Part shown: positions 32,901-39,918 of the stretch, one piece after another
Position numbering within the stretch: the first letter of the stretch is position 1
How the letters are laid out: each line of letters opens with the position of its first letter
Origin: Caballeronia terrestris
Lineage (GTDB): Bacteria > Pseudomonadota > Gammaproteobacteria > Burkholderiales > Burkholderiaceae
NCBI RefSeq assembly: GCF_001544515.1
Contig: NZ_FCOL02000048.1
Span: 1 to 39,918 of the forward strand
Direction: 5' to 3'
Length of the DNA stretch: 39,918 nt
Made by a program: the position numbers and the translations under genes
The notes under the pieces: generated by a model
What the model was told of the DNA's origin: nothing
Databases searched by the model: none
Seen by the model: the letters and a program-made list of their open reading frames with translations, nothing else

Positions 32901-35391
32901 CCGCGTCGACTATCAGAATGCCGGCGACCTGCGCATCGCCGGCAATGTGTCGAGTGGCTTCGGCAGCGCCACGAATCAGGTCGTGCAACTTGGCAACGCC
33001 GCGCTGGCGCCGATCGGTAACACGACCGTGACCGCGCAGGCGGCCGGCGAGAGCGCTGGCGACATCGATGTCGGCGGCACGCTCCTCAAGAGCGCCGGCG
33101 GCGACGCGACGCTCTCTCTGAACGCGGCGCGCGACATCGACTTCACGCCGTCGAGCGTGAGTTCGACTTCCGGCGCGTTGAACATCGTCCTCGATGCGAC
33201 GCGGCAAATCACGATCGGCAATACGAACAGCAGTTCCGCCGACCGCGTGCAAATCTCCACCAACGGCGGCAATTTCACCGCTGGCACGGCAACCGGCGGC
33301 ACGACCGGCTATGACAGTGCGGCGGTCTTCCTCGAGCGCGCCGATATCGATACGCGCGCAGGTGCGACGAGCGGATCGATCACGCTCCACGGCGTCAACA
33401 ATTTCGATGCCGAGCAGGCAATCGGCGTGGACATCAACTCGTCGACGCTCACCACGTCGAGCGGCAGCGTCGAACTGCAGGGCACGAGCGTCGGGCCGAA
33501 TGCCGGGCCGGGCAGCGGTGTCGTCGTGCGCAACAACGTGTTCGTTTCCTTCGGCACGACGCCGCCCTCGGCCATCACGTCCGGCAGCGGCGCCGTGCGA
33601 CTCTATGGCGCGGGTAGCGGTGCCTTGGAAGCAGGCGTCGGCATCTACGACGGCTCAACGATCACGACGACCAACGGCGGCACGGTCGATATCCGCGGCA
33701 GCGCGCAGGGCAACGAACCGGCGGGCTCCCGCATCGCCGAAGGTGCCAACGGCGTCGTGCTTCAGGACGGCGCGATCTCGGCGAACGGCGCTGGCAGCAA
33801 GATCTCGATCGCGGGTTCGACCACCTCCTTCGATCCGGGGATACTGATCGCGGTGCCTGGATCGTCGGACGGCGAACCTCCGCCTGCCAGTTTCACGATC
33901 ACTACCGGCCAGCAAGGCGTGCTCTCGTTGCTTCCGGGCAGTGTCGCCGGCGTGGACAGTCTCGACATCGAAGGCGCCGCCAATTCGATCTCGATACCGC
34001 AGGGCGTCGCGGCGATTGCGGCGGCTTCCGTCGATCCGGGCACCTTTGCCGTGCCGCCGCAGAACGCCGTACCGATCACGTTGTTTGGCAGCGGCACAGG
34101 CCTCTCCATCAGTCCGGCCGAATATCAGGCGTTTTCCCCCACGCTCCAGACGCTCGTCCTCGGCTCGGCCACCCAGACGGGCGCCATTACCGTCAACGGC
34201 GCCTGTGCGGGCGGCGCCACGACATGCGTCGCACCGCAACGCCCGAGTGTCGCGACAAGTCTCACGCTGCTGAACCCGGCTACGGGCAGCGGCGGTATCG
34301 CGCTGCCGTACGGCGTGTCGATGCCGGGCAAGACGCTCGCGCTGAATTCGGCCGGACCGGTCACCGATCCGAACGGCATCCGGGCGGCCGGCCTCCTGCT
34401 CGCGGGCAACACGAATTTCACCCTGATCGACGCGGGCAACGACGTCGGCACGCTCGCGATCTCGAACGCGAACAACGTGACGTTCTCCAACCTGGGCAGC
34501 TTCGCGATCGGGCCATTGAGTGCCCAGAGCTTCGACTGGACTACGCAAAGCGCCACTGCGATCGGCGTCACCGATTCCACACTGAGCGGCATTCTCCAGG
34601 CCACATCGACGAACGGCAGCATCGCGCTCGGCGCCACCACCGTGCGCGCTGGCGGCAAGATCGACCTCGTGATGGAGAACGGTGTGTTCGCCAATCCGGG
34701 CAACGGCCGGCTTGTTTCGGGAGACGCGTGGCATGTCTGGGCATCGACATGGCAGGGCGAGACGCGCGGTGGCCTCGATCCCGGCGGCGCGCAGCCGAAC
34801 TTCTACGGCTGCTCGTTCCCCGGAACCTGTAGCTGGCCCGGCAACGTGCCGCTCAATGCCAATCACTTCGTCTACGTCGCCCGGCCGTCGGTCAGGGTCG
34901 ACATCGGTGATCAGACACGCGTCGAAGGGGCGCCCAACGGGCCGTTCGGTTTCACCACGAGCGGCCTCGTCACGAGCGACACGCAGGGCAACGCCCTCAC
35001 GGCAGGCCCGCTCACGAGCACCGCCACCCCCGCCTCGCCGCCTGGACGCTATCCGATCGACGGCACGTTCTCGTCGCCGGTCGGCTATCTGGTCACGGTC
35101 GTGCCGGGCACGCTGACCATCACACCTCCGCCCGAACGTCCAATCGACCCGGCCATCTTCAACCGCTCAGGCCTGCAGCCGCTCTTCACGGCGCAGGAGC
35201 AGAGCTTCGTCTACGAAAGCAACCTCGGCGGCATCAACATCTGCGTGGGATCGACCGAGCCGATCCTCGCGCTGCAACAGCCGGAAAGCGTTGCAGACTC
35301 GCTCGCGGTCGAGTGGAAACGGGTGCGCTCGCGGCCGAACCTGAACAGTTGCCTCGTCGTGAACGGCGAGCACGGCTGCGGCGAATTCTGA
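29965..35391 (+). CDS. Two-partner secretion exoprotein TpsA (filamentous haemagglutinin type)
   Basis: This 1808-residue exoprotein starts at ATG 29965, six bases after AAGGAG. A long, very basic leader (RRALERERRKLAQRTRR) precedes a signal segment ending near ALA (54-56). The TPS domain follows, with GNETVNIRQPNASAVLLNRV and VFLVNPAGVLFAPGA; the canonical NPNG motif appears as NPAG at 139-142. Residues about 350-1640 are Thr/Ser/Gly/Asn-rich beta-helix repeats. A YDG/MBG-type domain covers about 1640-1722 (VRVDIGDQTRVEGAPNGPFG), then an 85-residue tail holds three cysteines (C1760, C1796, C1805). It is exported by the upstream TpsB and probably forms a surface fibre or adhesin. tssA follows after only 14 bases. 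Confidence 0.93.
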   Translation: MSDTSSGSGSASGMGRQQRRALERERRKLAQRTRRHGGTAPLMPLFAFLIAPGALALPVDGKVVSGDVAIGQAANNTLPITQTSPKGIVNWKAFSIGGNETVNIRQPNASAVLLNRVTGTDASVIAGHLNANGRVFLVNPAGVLFAPGASVNVGSLVASTLGISDKDFLAGKYRFTSVGGPAGAGVVNQGTITAANGGTVAMLGAQVDNQGTVSAKLGTVALGAGSDITLDFAGDGLTMLRINGAAADALVANSGAILADGGLVVMSVQSADALAGTVLNQQGVVRAQSVAERDGRILLDGGGTGETQVAGLLDATAGAGLTGGHIDVTGYHVALQEGARVDASGAAGGGRVRFGGGAAGADADLRNAQAVWMAPDAQIHANALANGAGGQVVAFGHDTARLYGTLTAKGGPLGGNGGKIETSGDYLDIAQARIDASAPMGVGGLWLIDPVNLTITDPTTLGATPAGSSTISNAAIDAQLNNNTSVTITTVPTAGTGSDLGNIFVQGAISRTSGTTAATLTLNALNSIIMTPVPRGDGPTLIPSITAAPGTGPLGIVLQANASGNAANNGAAIQMAGEGGTAPFPNPALRALTLQSNGGDVVIGNVAATAAQTGASVPMNEVTIDTRVQTGNGADLTQPGGNLTIRGSSAGGNAVSLTGVTINTNAGAIDVRGAVNGTTLGDGVFISGSSDVRTVLSSGAGPIRVYGSGSAAPGVAITQSNSDTPARVVSTGGSIDIRGLTDGRPQSASNVDSFFPAVSLTGASIEANGALQTVSVTGSVASLQPPSTASAISMQTSTLQTGAGGTVILRGASPSTNATLAIDGSDTISTTGTLVLVPGSVAPATFAIVPGDATQIDIAGTGAGFNIPASLLNAASSSIDTIVVGSNTHTGSITLNAFENETPFFNTSLTLENTGTNSGGISLPAGLDAGFNTLTLASTGPVTQGDAIIANSLILAGAGNFLLTNANNQMSNLAMAGTGRVDYQNAGDLRIAGNVSSGFGSATNQVVQLGNAALAPIGNTTVTAQAAGESAGDIDVGGTLLKSAGGDATLSLNAARDIDFTPSSVSSTSGALNIVLDATRQITIGNTNSSSADRVQISTNGGNFTAGTATGGTTGYDSAAVFLERADIDTRAGATSGSITLHGVNNFDAEQAIGVDINSSTLTTSSGSVELQGTSVGPNAGPGSGVVVRNNVFVSFGTTPPSAITSGSGAVRLYGAGSGALEAGVGIYDGSTITTTNGGTVDIRGSAQGNEPAGSRIAEGANGVVLQDGAISANGAGSKISIAGSTTSFDPGILIAVPGSSDGEPPPASFTITTGQQGVLSLLPGSVAGVDSLDIEGAANSISIPQGVAAIAAASVDPGTFAVPPQNAVPITLFGSGTGLSISPAEYQAFSPTLQTLVLGSATQTGAITVNGACAGGATTCVAPQRPSVATSLTLLNPATGSGGIALPYGVSMPGKTLALNSAGPVTDPNGIRAAGLLLAGNTNFTLIDAGNDVGTLAISNANNVTFSNLGSFAIGPLSAQSFDWTTQSATAIGVTDSTLSGILQATSTNGSIALGATTVRAGGKIDLVMENGVFANPGNGRLVSGDAWHVWASTWQGETRGGLDPGGAQPNFYGCSFPGTCSWPGNVPLNANHFVYVARPSVRVDIGDQTRVEGAPNGPFGFTTSGLVTSDTQGNALTAGPLTSTATPASPPGRYPIDGTFSSPVGYLVTVVPGTLTITPPPERPIDPAIFNRSGLQPLFTAQEQSFVYESNLGGINICVGSTEPILALQQPESVADSLAVEWKRVRSRPNLNSCLVVNGEHGCGEF

Positions 35392-35405
35392 GCGAGGAGG
35401 CCGTG

Positions 35406-36632
35406 ATGCCCGATATCGAACCCCTGCTCGCGCCGACCGGATCGATGCCGCCTTGCGGGATCGATCTCGAATACGATCCCGCGTTCCTCGAACTCGCCGC
35501 GCTCGCGGGCGGCAAGCCCGAGCGCCAGTTCGAGACGGCCGCCGAAGAGCCGCCGTGGCGCGAGGTGATGGACCGGTCGGCGGCGCAGCTCGGCCGCTCG
35601 AAGGACCTGCGACTTGCGCTGATTTATGCACGCGCGGCGACACACGTCGCGGGGCTCGCAGGCTTTCATGCGGGACTGCGGCTGCTCCTGGGGCTGCTAG
35701 AGCGCTATTGGGACGGCCTGTATCCGCCGCTCGACGCGGAGGACGGCAACGACCCCGCGCTGCGCGTGAATGCGCTCGCCGCGCTCGCCGATCCCTACAC
35801 GCCGTTCGACGACCACTCGACGCTGCTCCACGACCTGCGCTCGGCCGAAGTCTGCCTTACGCGCGGCGAGCGCCTGACGGTGCGCGACATTTTGATCGCG
35901 CAGGGCAGGCTGGCGGCGCCGGAGGGCGCGAGCGGGATGACGCTGCAGTTCGTGCTGGGCGTCCTCGGCGCGGTGCTCGCCGAGGACGCGAACGCCCTCG
36001 CCGACGCGCTCGCGCTGCCGCAGGCGGTCGAGGCGCTGGCGAACCGGATGACGGAGCGCTTCGGCTCCGAGAACGCCCCGAGCCTGACGATGATGATGGG
36101 CATCGCGCAGTCGGTCGCGTCGGCGGGACGCGCGGCGCTTGCGCAGGCTGCGGCAGAGGCGGAGGCGAAGGCGGAGGCGGAGGCGAAGGCGGCGGAGGCG
36201 CAGGCCACCGCGGAAGCGGAGGCGAAGGCCGCCGCGGAGGCAGAAGCGAAGGCGGAGGCGCAGGTCGCCGCGGAAGCAGAGGCGAAGGCGGCGGAGGCGC
36301 AGCCCGCCGCGAAAGCAGAGTTGGCGCAGCGCGAAGCTTCCGTCGAAACCGAGCGACGAGTCGAATCCGCGCCCCACGCCGATTCTCAGCCGCCGCCGCC
36401 CGAACTCGCGCCCATCTGTTGCGGCGGCGCGCTCGCGACGCGCGAAGACGCGATCCGGCTGCTCGAATCCGTGTGCGCCTTCATCGAACGCACGGAGCCG
36501 ACCAATCCCGCGCCGCTCCTGATCCGCCGGGCGCGCTCGCTGATGGACAAGGATTTCGTCGCGATCATGCAGGACCTCGCGCCCGACGGCCTCGCGCAGC
36601 TCCGCCTGATCGCCGGCACGCGCGACGAATGA
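35406..36632 (+). CDS. tssA: T6SS cap/baseplate protein TssA with Ala/Glu/Lys linker
   Basis: The 408-residue protein has the ImpA-N domain typical of TssA (about 1-240). Visible segments are CGIDLEYDPAFLELAALA, PPWREVMDRS, SKDLRLALIYARAAT and LLERYWDGLYPPLDAEDGND. A repetitive linker of about 60 residues (248-308) made of Ala, Glu and Lys follows, then a short C-terminal helical domain (TREDAIRLLESVCAFIERTEPTNPAPLLIRR split over two helices). TssA guides sheath and tube assembly. ATG 35406 has AGGAGG (35395-35400) five bases upstream. It starts 14 bases after the TpsA stop, so it is likely on the same transcript, and tssB follows after 106 bases. Confidence 0.93.
   Translation: MPDIEPLLAPTGSMPPCGIDLEYDPAFLELAALAGGKPERQFETAAEEPPWREVMDRSAAQLGRSKDLRLALIYARAATHVAGLAGFHAGLRLLLGLLERYWDGLYPPLDAEDGNDPALRVNALAALADPYTPFDDHSTLLHDLRSAEVCLTRGERLTVRDILIAQGRLAAPEGASGMTLQFVLGVLGAVLAEDANALADALALPQAVEALANRMTERFGSENAPSLTMMMGIAQSVASAGRAALAQAAAEAEAKAEAEAKAAEAQATAEAEAKAAAEAEAKAEAQVAAEAEAKAAEAQPAAKAELAQREASVETERRVESAPHADSQPPPPELAPICCGGALATREDAIRLLESVCAFIERTEPTNPAPLLIRRARSLMDKDFVAIMQDLAPDGLAQLRLIAGTRDE
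36147..36330 (+). repeat. Imperfect G+C-rich tandem repeat within tssA
   Basis: Degenerate repeats of GCGGAGGCG and GCGAAGGCG run for about 180 bases and encode AEAEAK-type units (residues 248-308). The units are multiples of three, so length changes would alter the helical linker without shifting the frame. The encoded segment should form a charged single helix or coiled coil. Confidence 0.75.
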
Positions 36633-36669
36633 CGAAGGACGGACGAGCTGTCGCAGCACACGAAAAGCC

Positions 36670-36686
36670 CGGCGTTTCAATCGCCG
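36670..36686. other. Short hairpin between tssA and tssB
   Basis: CGGCG (36670-36674) and CGCCG (36682-36686) flank a seven-base loop in the 106-base gap before tssB. There is no following T-run, so it is not a convincing terminator. It could attenuate or protect the transcript. Confidence 0.3.
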
Positions 36687-36738
36687 AGCCACCCAATCGT
36701 CTTTATGAACGTGAAGCCCGAACACGCACGGAGGCGTC

Positions 36739-37248
36739 ATGGCAACCAGCAGTCAGAAGTTCATCGGCCGAAATCGCGCGCCGCGCGTCCAGATCGAGTA
36801 CGACGTCGAAACCTACGGCAGCGAGCGCAAGATCCAGCTGCCGTTCGTGATGGGCGTGCTCGCCGACCTCACCGGCAAGCCCGCCGATCCGCTGCCGCCC
36901 GTCGGCGAGCGCAAGTTCCAGGAAATTGACATCGACAACTTCGACAGCCGCATGAAGGCGATGAACCCGCGCGTCGCGTTCCAGGTGCCGAACACACTGA
37001 CGGGCGAAGGCAACCTGAGCGTCGACATCACGTTCGAGACGATGGACGACTTTTCGCCGGCCGCCGTCGCGCGCAAGGTCGATGCGCTCAACCGGCTGCT
37101 CGAAGCGCGCACCCAGCTTGCGAACCTTGTCACCTATATGGACGGCAAGACGGGCGCCGAGGAACTGATCGCACGCGTGCTCGAAGACCCGGCGCTGCTC
37201 CAGACGCTTGCCGCCGCGCCGCAGAAACCGTCCGCAGCAGGCGAATGA
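36739..37248 (+). CDS. tssB: T6SS sheath small subunit TssB (VipA)
   Basis: The 169-residue protein matches the length and sequence of TssB/VipA. Visible segments are SQKFIGRNRAPRVQIEYDVE, LPFVMGVLADLTG, the region RKFQEIDIDNFDSRMKAMNPR and the C-terminal helix EARTQLANLVTYMDGK. TssB and TssC together form the contractile cytoplasmic sheath. ATG 36739 has GGAGG (36730-36734) four bases upstream. tssC follows after 49 bases, the usual order. Confidence 0.97.
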   Translation: MATSSQKFIGRNRAPRVQIEYDVETYGSERKIQLPFVMGVLADLTGKPADPLPPVGERKFQEIDIDNFDSRMKAMNPRVAFQVPNTLTGEGNLSVDITFETMDDFSPAAVARKVDALNRLLEARTQLANLVTYMDGKTGAEELIARVLEDPALLQTLAAAPQKPSAAGE

Positions 37249-37297
37249 ACGCGGCTTTTCAGCCTTCCGCGGTGTCCTTGCAGCAAGGAAAACGACC

Positions 37298-38803
37298 ATG
37301 TCCGACATTCCGAAGTCCGCCGAAAGCCAGCCCGGGACGCAGGGTGCCACGCTAGAAGGCAGCGATCTCTCCGCGCTCCTGAACAAGGAATTCCGCCCGA
37401 AGAGCGACGAAGCGATGAACGCCGTACAGACGGCGGTGCAGACGCTCGCGCAGCAGGCGCTTTCGAAGACGCAGCTCATCTCCGGCGACGCGATCCGCAC
37501 GATCCAGAGCATGATCTCCGAGATCGACCTGAAGCTGACCGAACAGGTGAACCAGATCCTGCACCATCCCGATTACCAGAAGCTCGAAGGCTCGTGGCGC
37601 GGACTGCACTATCTGATCAACAACACCGAAACCGACGAGATGCTCAAGATACGGGTGATGAACATCTCGAAGAAGGACCTCGGTAAGTCGCTCAAGCGCT
37701 TCAAGGGCATCGCGTGGGACCAGAGCCCGCTCTTCAAGCGCATCTATGAAGAGGAATACGGCCAGTTCGGCGGCCAGCCGTTCGGCGCGCTCGTCGGCGA
37801 TTACTACTTCAACCAGACCCCGCCTGATGTCGAACTGCTCGGCGAAATGTCGAAGGTGGCCGCATCGGCGCACGCCCCGTTCATCGCGGCCGCCGACCCG
37901 AGCCTGCTGCAGATGGATTCGTGGCAGGAACTTGCCAATCCGCGCGACCTGACGAAGATTTTCGGGACACCGGAGTATGCGAGCTGGAAGTCGCTGCGCG
38001 AATCGGAGGATGCGCGCTATATCGGCCTCGCGATGCCGCGCTTTCTCGCGCGAGTGCCGTACGGCGCGAAAACCGAGCCCGTCGACGAGTTCGATTTCGA
38101 GGAAGACACCGGTTCCGCCGATCACAGCAAGTACGCTTGGGCCAACGCGGCCTATGCGATGGCGGTCAACATCAACCGGTCGTTCAAGCTGTACGGCTGG
38201 TGTTCGCGGATTCGCGGCGTGGAGTCGGGCGGGGCGGTCGAAGGGCTGCCGGTGCACAGTTTCCCCACCGACGACGGCGGCATCGACATGAAATGCCCGA
38301 CCGAAATCGCGATCTCCGACCGGCGCGAGGCGGAACTGGCGAAGAACGGTTTCATGCCGCTGATCCATCGGAAGAACTCGGATTTCGCGGCGTTCATCGG
38401 CGCGCAGTCGCTGCAAAAGCCGTTCGAGTATGAAGACCCCGACGCTACGGCGAACGCCGCGCTCGCCGCTCGTCTGCCGTACCTGTTCGCGTGCAATCGC
38501 TTCGCGCATTACCTGAAGTGCATCGTGCGGGACAAGATTGGTACCTTCAAGGAGCGCTCCGACATGGAGAACTGGCTGAACCGCTGGATCACGCAATACG
38601 TCGATGGCGATCCGGCCAATTCGTCCGAACACACCAAATCGCAGAAGCCGCTCGCGGCAGCCGAGGTGAAGGTGCAGGAAGTGGAAGGCGCGCCGGGGTA
38701 TTACACATCGACGTTCTATCTGCGGCCGCATTATCAGCTCGAAGGGCTGACCGTGTCGTTGCGGCTCGTCTCGCGTCTGCCGTCGGCGAAGGCGGCGGCC
38801 TGA
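37298..38803 (+). CDS. tssC: T6SS sheath large subunit TssC (VipB)
   Basis: The 501-residue protein is a full-length TssC/VipB. Typical segments are LEGSWRGLHYLINNTETDEM, FGALVGDYYFNQTPPDVELL, ISDRREAELAKNGFMPLIH and the C-terminal YYTSTFYLRPHYQLEGL. It polymerises with TssB into the contractile sheath. ATG 37298 is preceded by AAGGAAA (37285-37291) at six bases. In many T6SS loci hcp and tssE follow tssC; here the next gene is pppA on the opposite strand, seven bases away, so the rightward operon ends at tssC. Confidence 0.97.
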   Translation: MSDIPKSAESQPGTQGATLEGSDLSALLNKEFRPKSDEAMNAVQTAVQTLAQQALSKTQLISGDAIRTIQSMISEIDLKLTEQVNQILHHPDYQKLEGSWRGLHYLINNTETDEMLKIRVMNISKKDLGKSLKRFKGIAWDQSPLFKRIYEEEYGQFGGQPFGALVGDYYFNQTPPDVELLGEMSKVAASAHAPFIAAADPSLLQMDSWQELANPRDLTKIFGTPEYASWKSLRESEDARYIGLAMPRFLARVPYGAKTEPVDEFDFEEDTGSADHSKYAWANAAYAMAVNINRSFKLYGWCSRIRGVESGGAVEGLPVHSFPTDDGGIDMKCPTEIAISDRREAELAKNGFMPLIHRKNSDFAAFIGAQSLQKPFEYEDPDATANAALAARLPYLFACNRFAHYLKCIVRDKIGTFKERSDMENWLNRWITQYVDGDPANSSEHTKSQKPLAAAEVKVQEVEGAPGYYTSTFYLRPHYQLEGLTVSLRLVSRLPSAKAAA

Positions 38804-38810
38804 TCCCAAG

Positions 38811-39587
38811 TCAACGCGTGCGCAGGATGGTCTTCTGCGCGTCGCCGATCCATACGGCCGTCGCGGTGAAATTGTCGTGACCGGGCTTGGCTGCTGCGCG
38901 CACGTGCGCGGCGAGCAGCTCGAGCCACGCAGAAGGCGACGCGGCGCGCCCTATCGCGCCGATCATCGCGCTTTCGTCGACATATTCCCAGAAACCGTCG
39001 GTGCAGAGCAGGAACGCGTCGCCGTCGGCGAGTGCGAACGGTTCCTGCGATACCGCGATCTGCAAGTCGTCCGCCGTCCCGAGCGCGGAAAACAGCACGT
39101 TGCGGCGCGGATGATGGCGCACGTCCTGGCTCGGTAAAAGGTTCGCATCGAGCATGCTCTGCACGAGGCTGTGGTCCTGTGTCTGCACGCACGTCGCGCC
39201 GTCGCGGAAGCAATAAAGCCGGGTATCGCCGCAATGCGCCCAGGCGGCGAGCTGCGCCGTTTCGTCGATGCCGAAAAGAACCGCCGTCGAACGCATGTGC
39301 TCAAGGCCGTTGCCGTGCTCCTGGGCATCGACGATGGCGTCGTTCGCGCGCAGCAAGACGCGCAGCAGCGTCGCTCCGTTGAGCACGGCGTCGCGCGCCG
39401 CGACGCGCTCCAGTTCGGCGAGCACGGTGTCGACCGCGATGCGCGACGCGGTGGCGCCTCCCGCATGTCCGCCCGCGCCGTCCGCGACGACGCACGCCAG
39501 CAGTGGCTCGCGGCGCCATTGTCCATAAGCATCCTCGTTGCGGCTGCGGCCGCCTGCGTCGGTCACGCTTGCCGTTTGCAGTTGCAC
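38811..39587 (-). CDS. pppA: PP2C-family protein phosphatase, PppA-like
   Basis: The 258-residue protein carries the PP2C metal-binding motifs: RNEDAYG (about 16-22), VVADGAGGHAGG (D36), CGDTRLY, LLCTDGFWEYV and GHDNFTA. There is no membrane segment, so it acts in the cytoplasm. In P. aeruginosa, PppA dephosphorylates the FHA protein that PpkA phosphorylates, switching the T6SS off; the partner kinase here is at 16258-18036. The start is a GTG at 39587 with AACGAGG (39594-39600) six bases upstream; no in-frame ATG lies nearby. It converges on tssC with a seven-base gap and has its own promoter to the right. Confidence 0.92.
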   Translation of the reverse strand: MQLQTASVTDAGGRSRNEDAYGQWRREPLLACVVADGAGGHAGGATASRIAVDTVLAELERVAARDAVLNGATLLRVLLRANDAIVDAQEHGNGLEHMRSTAVLFGIDETAQLAAWAHCGDTRLYCFRDGATCVQTQDHSLVQSMLDANLLPSQDVRHHPRRNVLFSALGTADDLQIAVSQEPFALADGDAFLLCTDGFWEYVDESAMIGAIGRAASPSAWLELLAAHVRAAAKPGHDNFTATAVWIGDAQKTILRTR

Positions 39588-39918
39588 GATGAGCCTCGTT
39601 TTTTGCGGGGTTGGGTTGTTGAGACCGTTTGATGCGCTCGTGCTCCGATTGAACTTGCTTTCTTATCGGTCTATTGGCTCTGCCCCTGTCCGGGGCGGGA
39701 CTCACTTTCTTTGCTGCTGCAAAGAAAGTAAGCAAAGAAAGCAGCTTCCAACCGCCAGTGCTAACCAACCCTCACTCGCATAAAAACGGATTGGCGCTGG
39801 AGAGTAAGTGTCGCCCTCACGGCGGAGCCGGGCTTGGCTCGCGGACCCACTGTGGCAACGCGCACTTCCTCTGAGTGGTATGCGCTCCGTTTGGCTCCGT
39901 CCTCGCTTCGCTCCGACG
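39588..39918. other. Intergenic region with repeat-like sequence to the window edge
   Basis: No gene is supported here. A GCCCC-TGTCC-GGGGC hairpin (39682-39696) is followed by the 11-base-stem hairpin at 39704-39729. After these, sequence rich in short reverse-complementary pieces continues to the edge and resembles intergenic repeats I associate with Burkholderia-group genomes. The pppA promoter must lie in its first part. Confidence 0.5.
39704..39729. repeat. Inverted repeat with direct-repeat extension
   Basis: ACTTTCTTTGC (39704-39714) and GCAAAGAAAGT (39719-39729) form a perfect 11-base stem with a TGCT loop. GCAAAGAAAG is then repeated directly at 39732-39741. The element looks like a dispersed intergenic repeat rather than a classical terminator. 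Confidence 0.7.

Noticed and set aside
36147..36330. Repeats in tssA considered as a CRISPR or mobile element
   Set aside because: The units are short, degenerate, contiguous and in frame with a gene; there are no spacers.

Overview
The window is high-G+C DNA with Burkholderiales-type gene content and codon use; Burkholderia, Paraburkholderia or Caballeronia is the best guess. This rests on protein family resemblance, gene order and a familiar intergenic repeat at the right end, not on a marker gene. No rRNA, tRNA, CRISPR array, transposase or integrase was seen.

Left part (1-8247): an A+T-richer, gene-poor flank, then three signalling modules: a soluble histidine kinase (1110-2252) with a single-domain CheY-like regulator (2469-2846), a large GAF/PAS hybrid kinase (3332-6475), and a sigma-54 activator overlapping it by four bases (6472-8247). 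Directly downstream are palindromes and a -24/-12 type promoter ahead of a small secreted-repeat protein (8473-8889) and a GNAT acetyltransferase (8901-9563). This reads as a complete signal-to-promoter circuit.

Middle (9574-12929): a leftward pair made of a divergent sigma-70-like protein and a broken NlpC/P60-like peptidase gene carrying an in-frame amber codon. Divergent from it is a membrane hybrid histidine kinase.

Right part (12933-39587): a type VI secretion (T6SS) locus in two divergent halves. Leftward: tssJ, tssK, tssL (with OmpA domain), tssM, tagF, ppkA-like kinase, mltA-like lytic transglycosylase, a NarL-type response regulator and a glycosyltransferase, mostly with overlaps or gaps of 5-35 bases (tssJ-tssK is 123). 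Rightward: a secreted TPR-CHAT protease-like protein, a two-partner secretion transporter (TpsB), a filamentous-haemagglutinin-type exoprotein (TpsA, 1808 aa), then tssA, tssB and tssC. The convergent gene pppA closes the locus. The CHAT-TpsB-TpsA block therefore lies between the two T6SS halves and sits 14 bases from tssA, suggesting one transcript for an outer-surface exoprotein system and the contractile sheath.

Within the window the T6SS lacks hcp, tssE, tssF, tssG, clpV, vgrG and an FHA protein. Either they lie beyond the right edge or elsewhere. The kinase (PpkA), phosphatase (PppA) and TagF suggest control by the threonine-phosphorylation pathway. The most unusual item is the T6SS/two-partner/CHAT composite locus.
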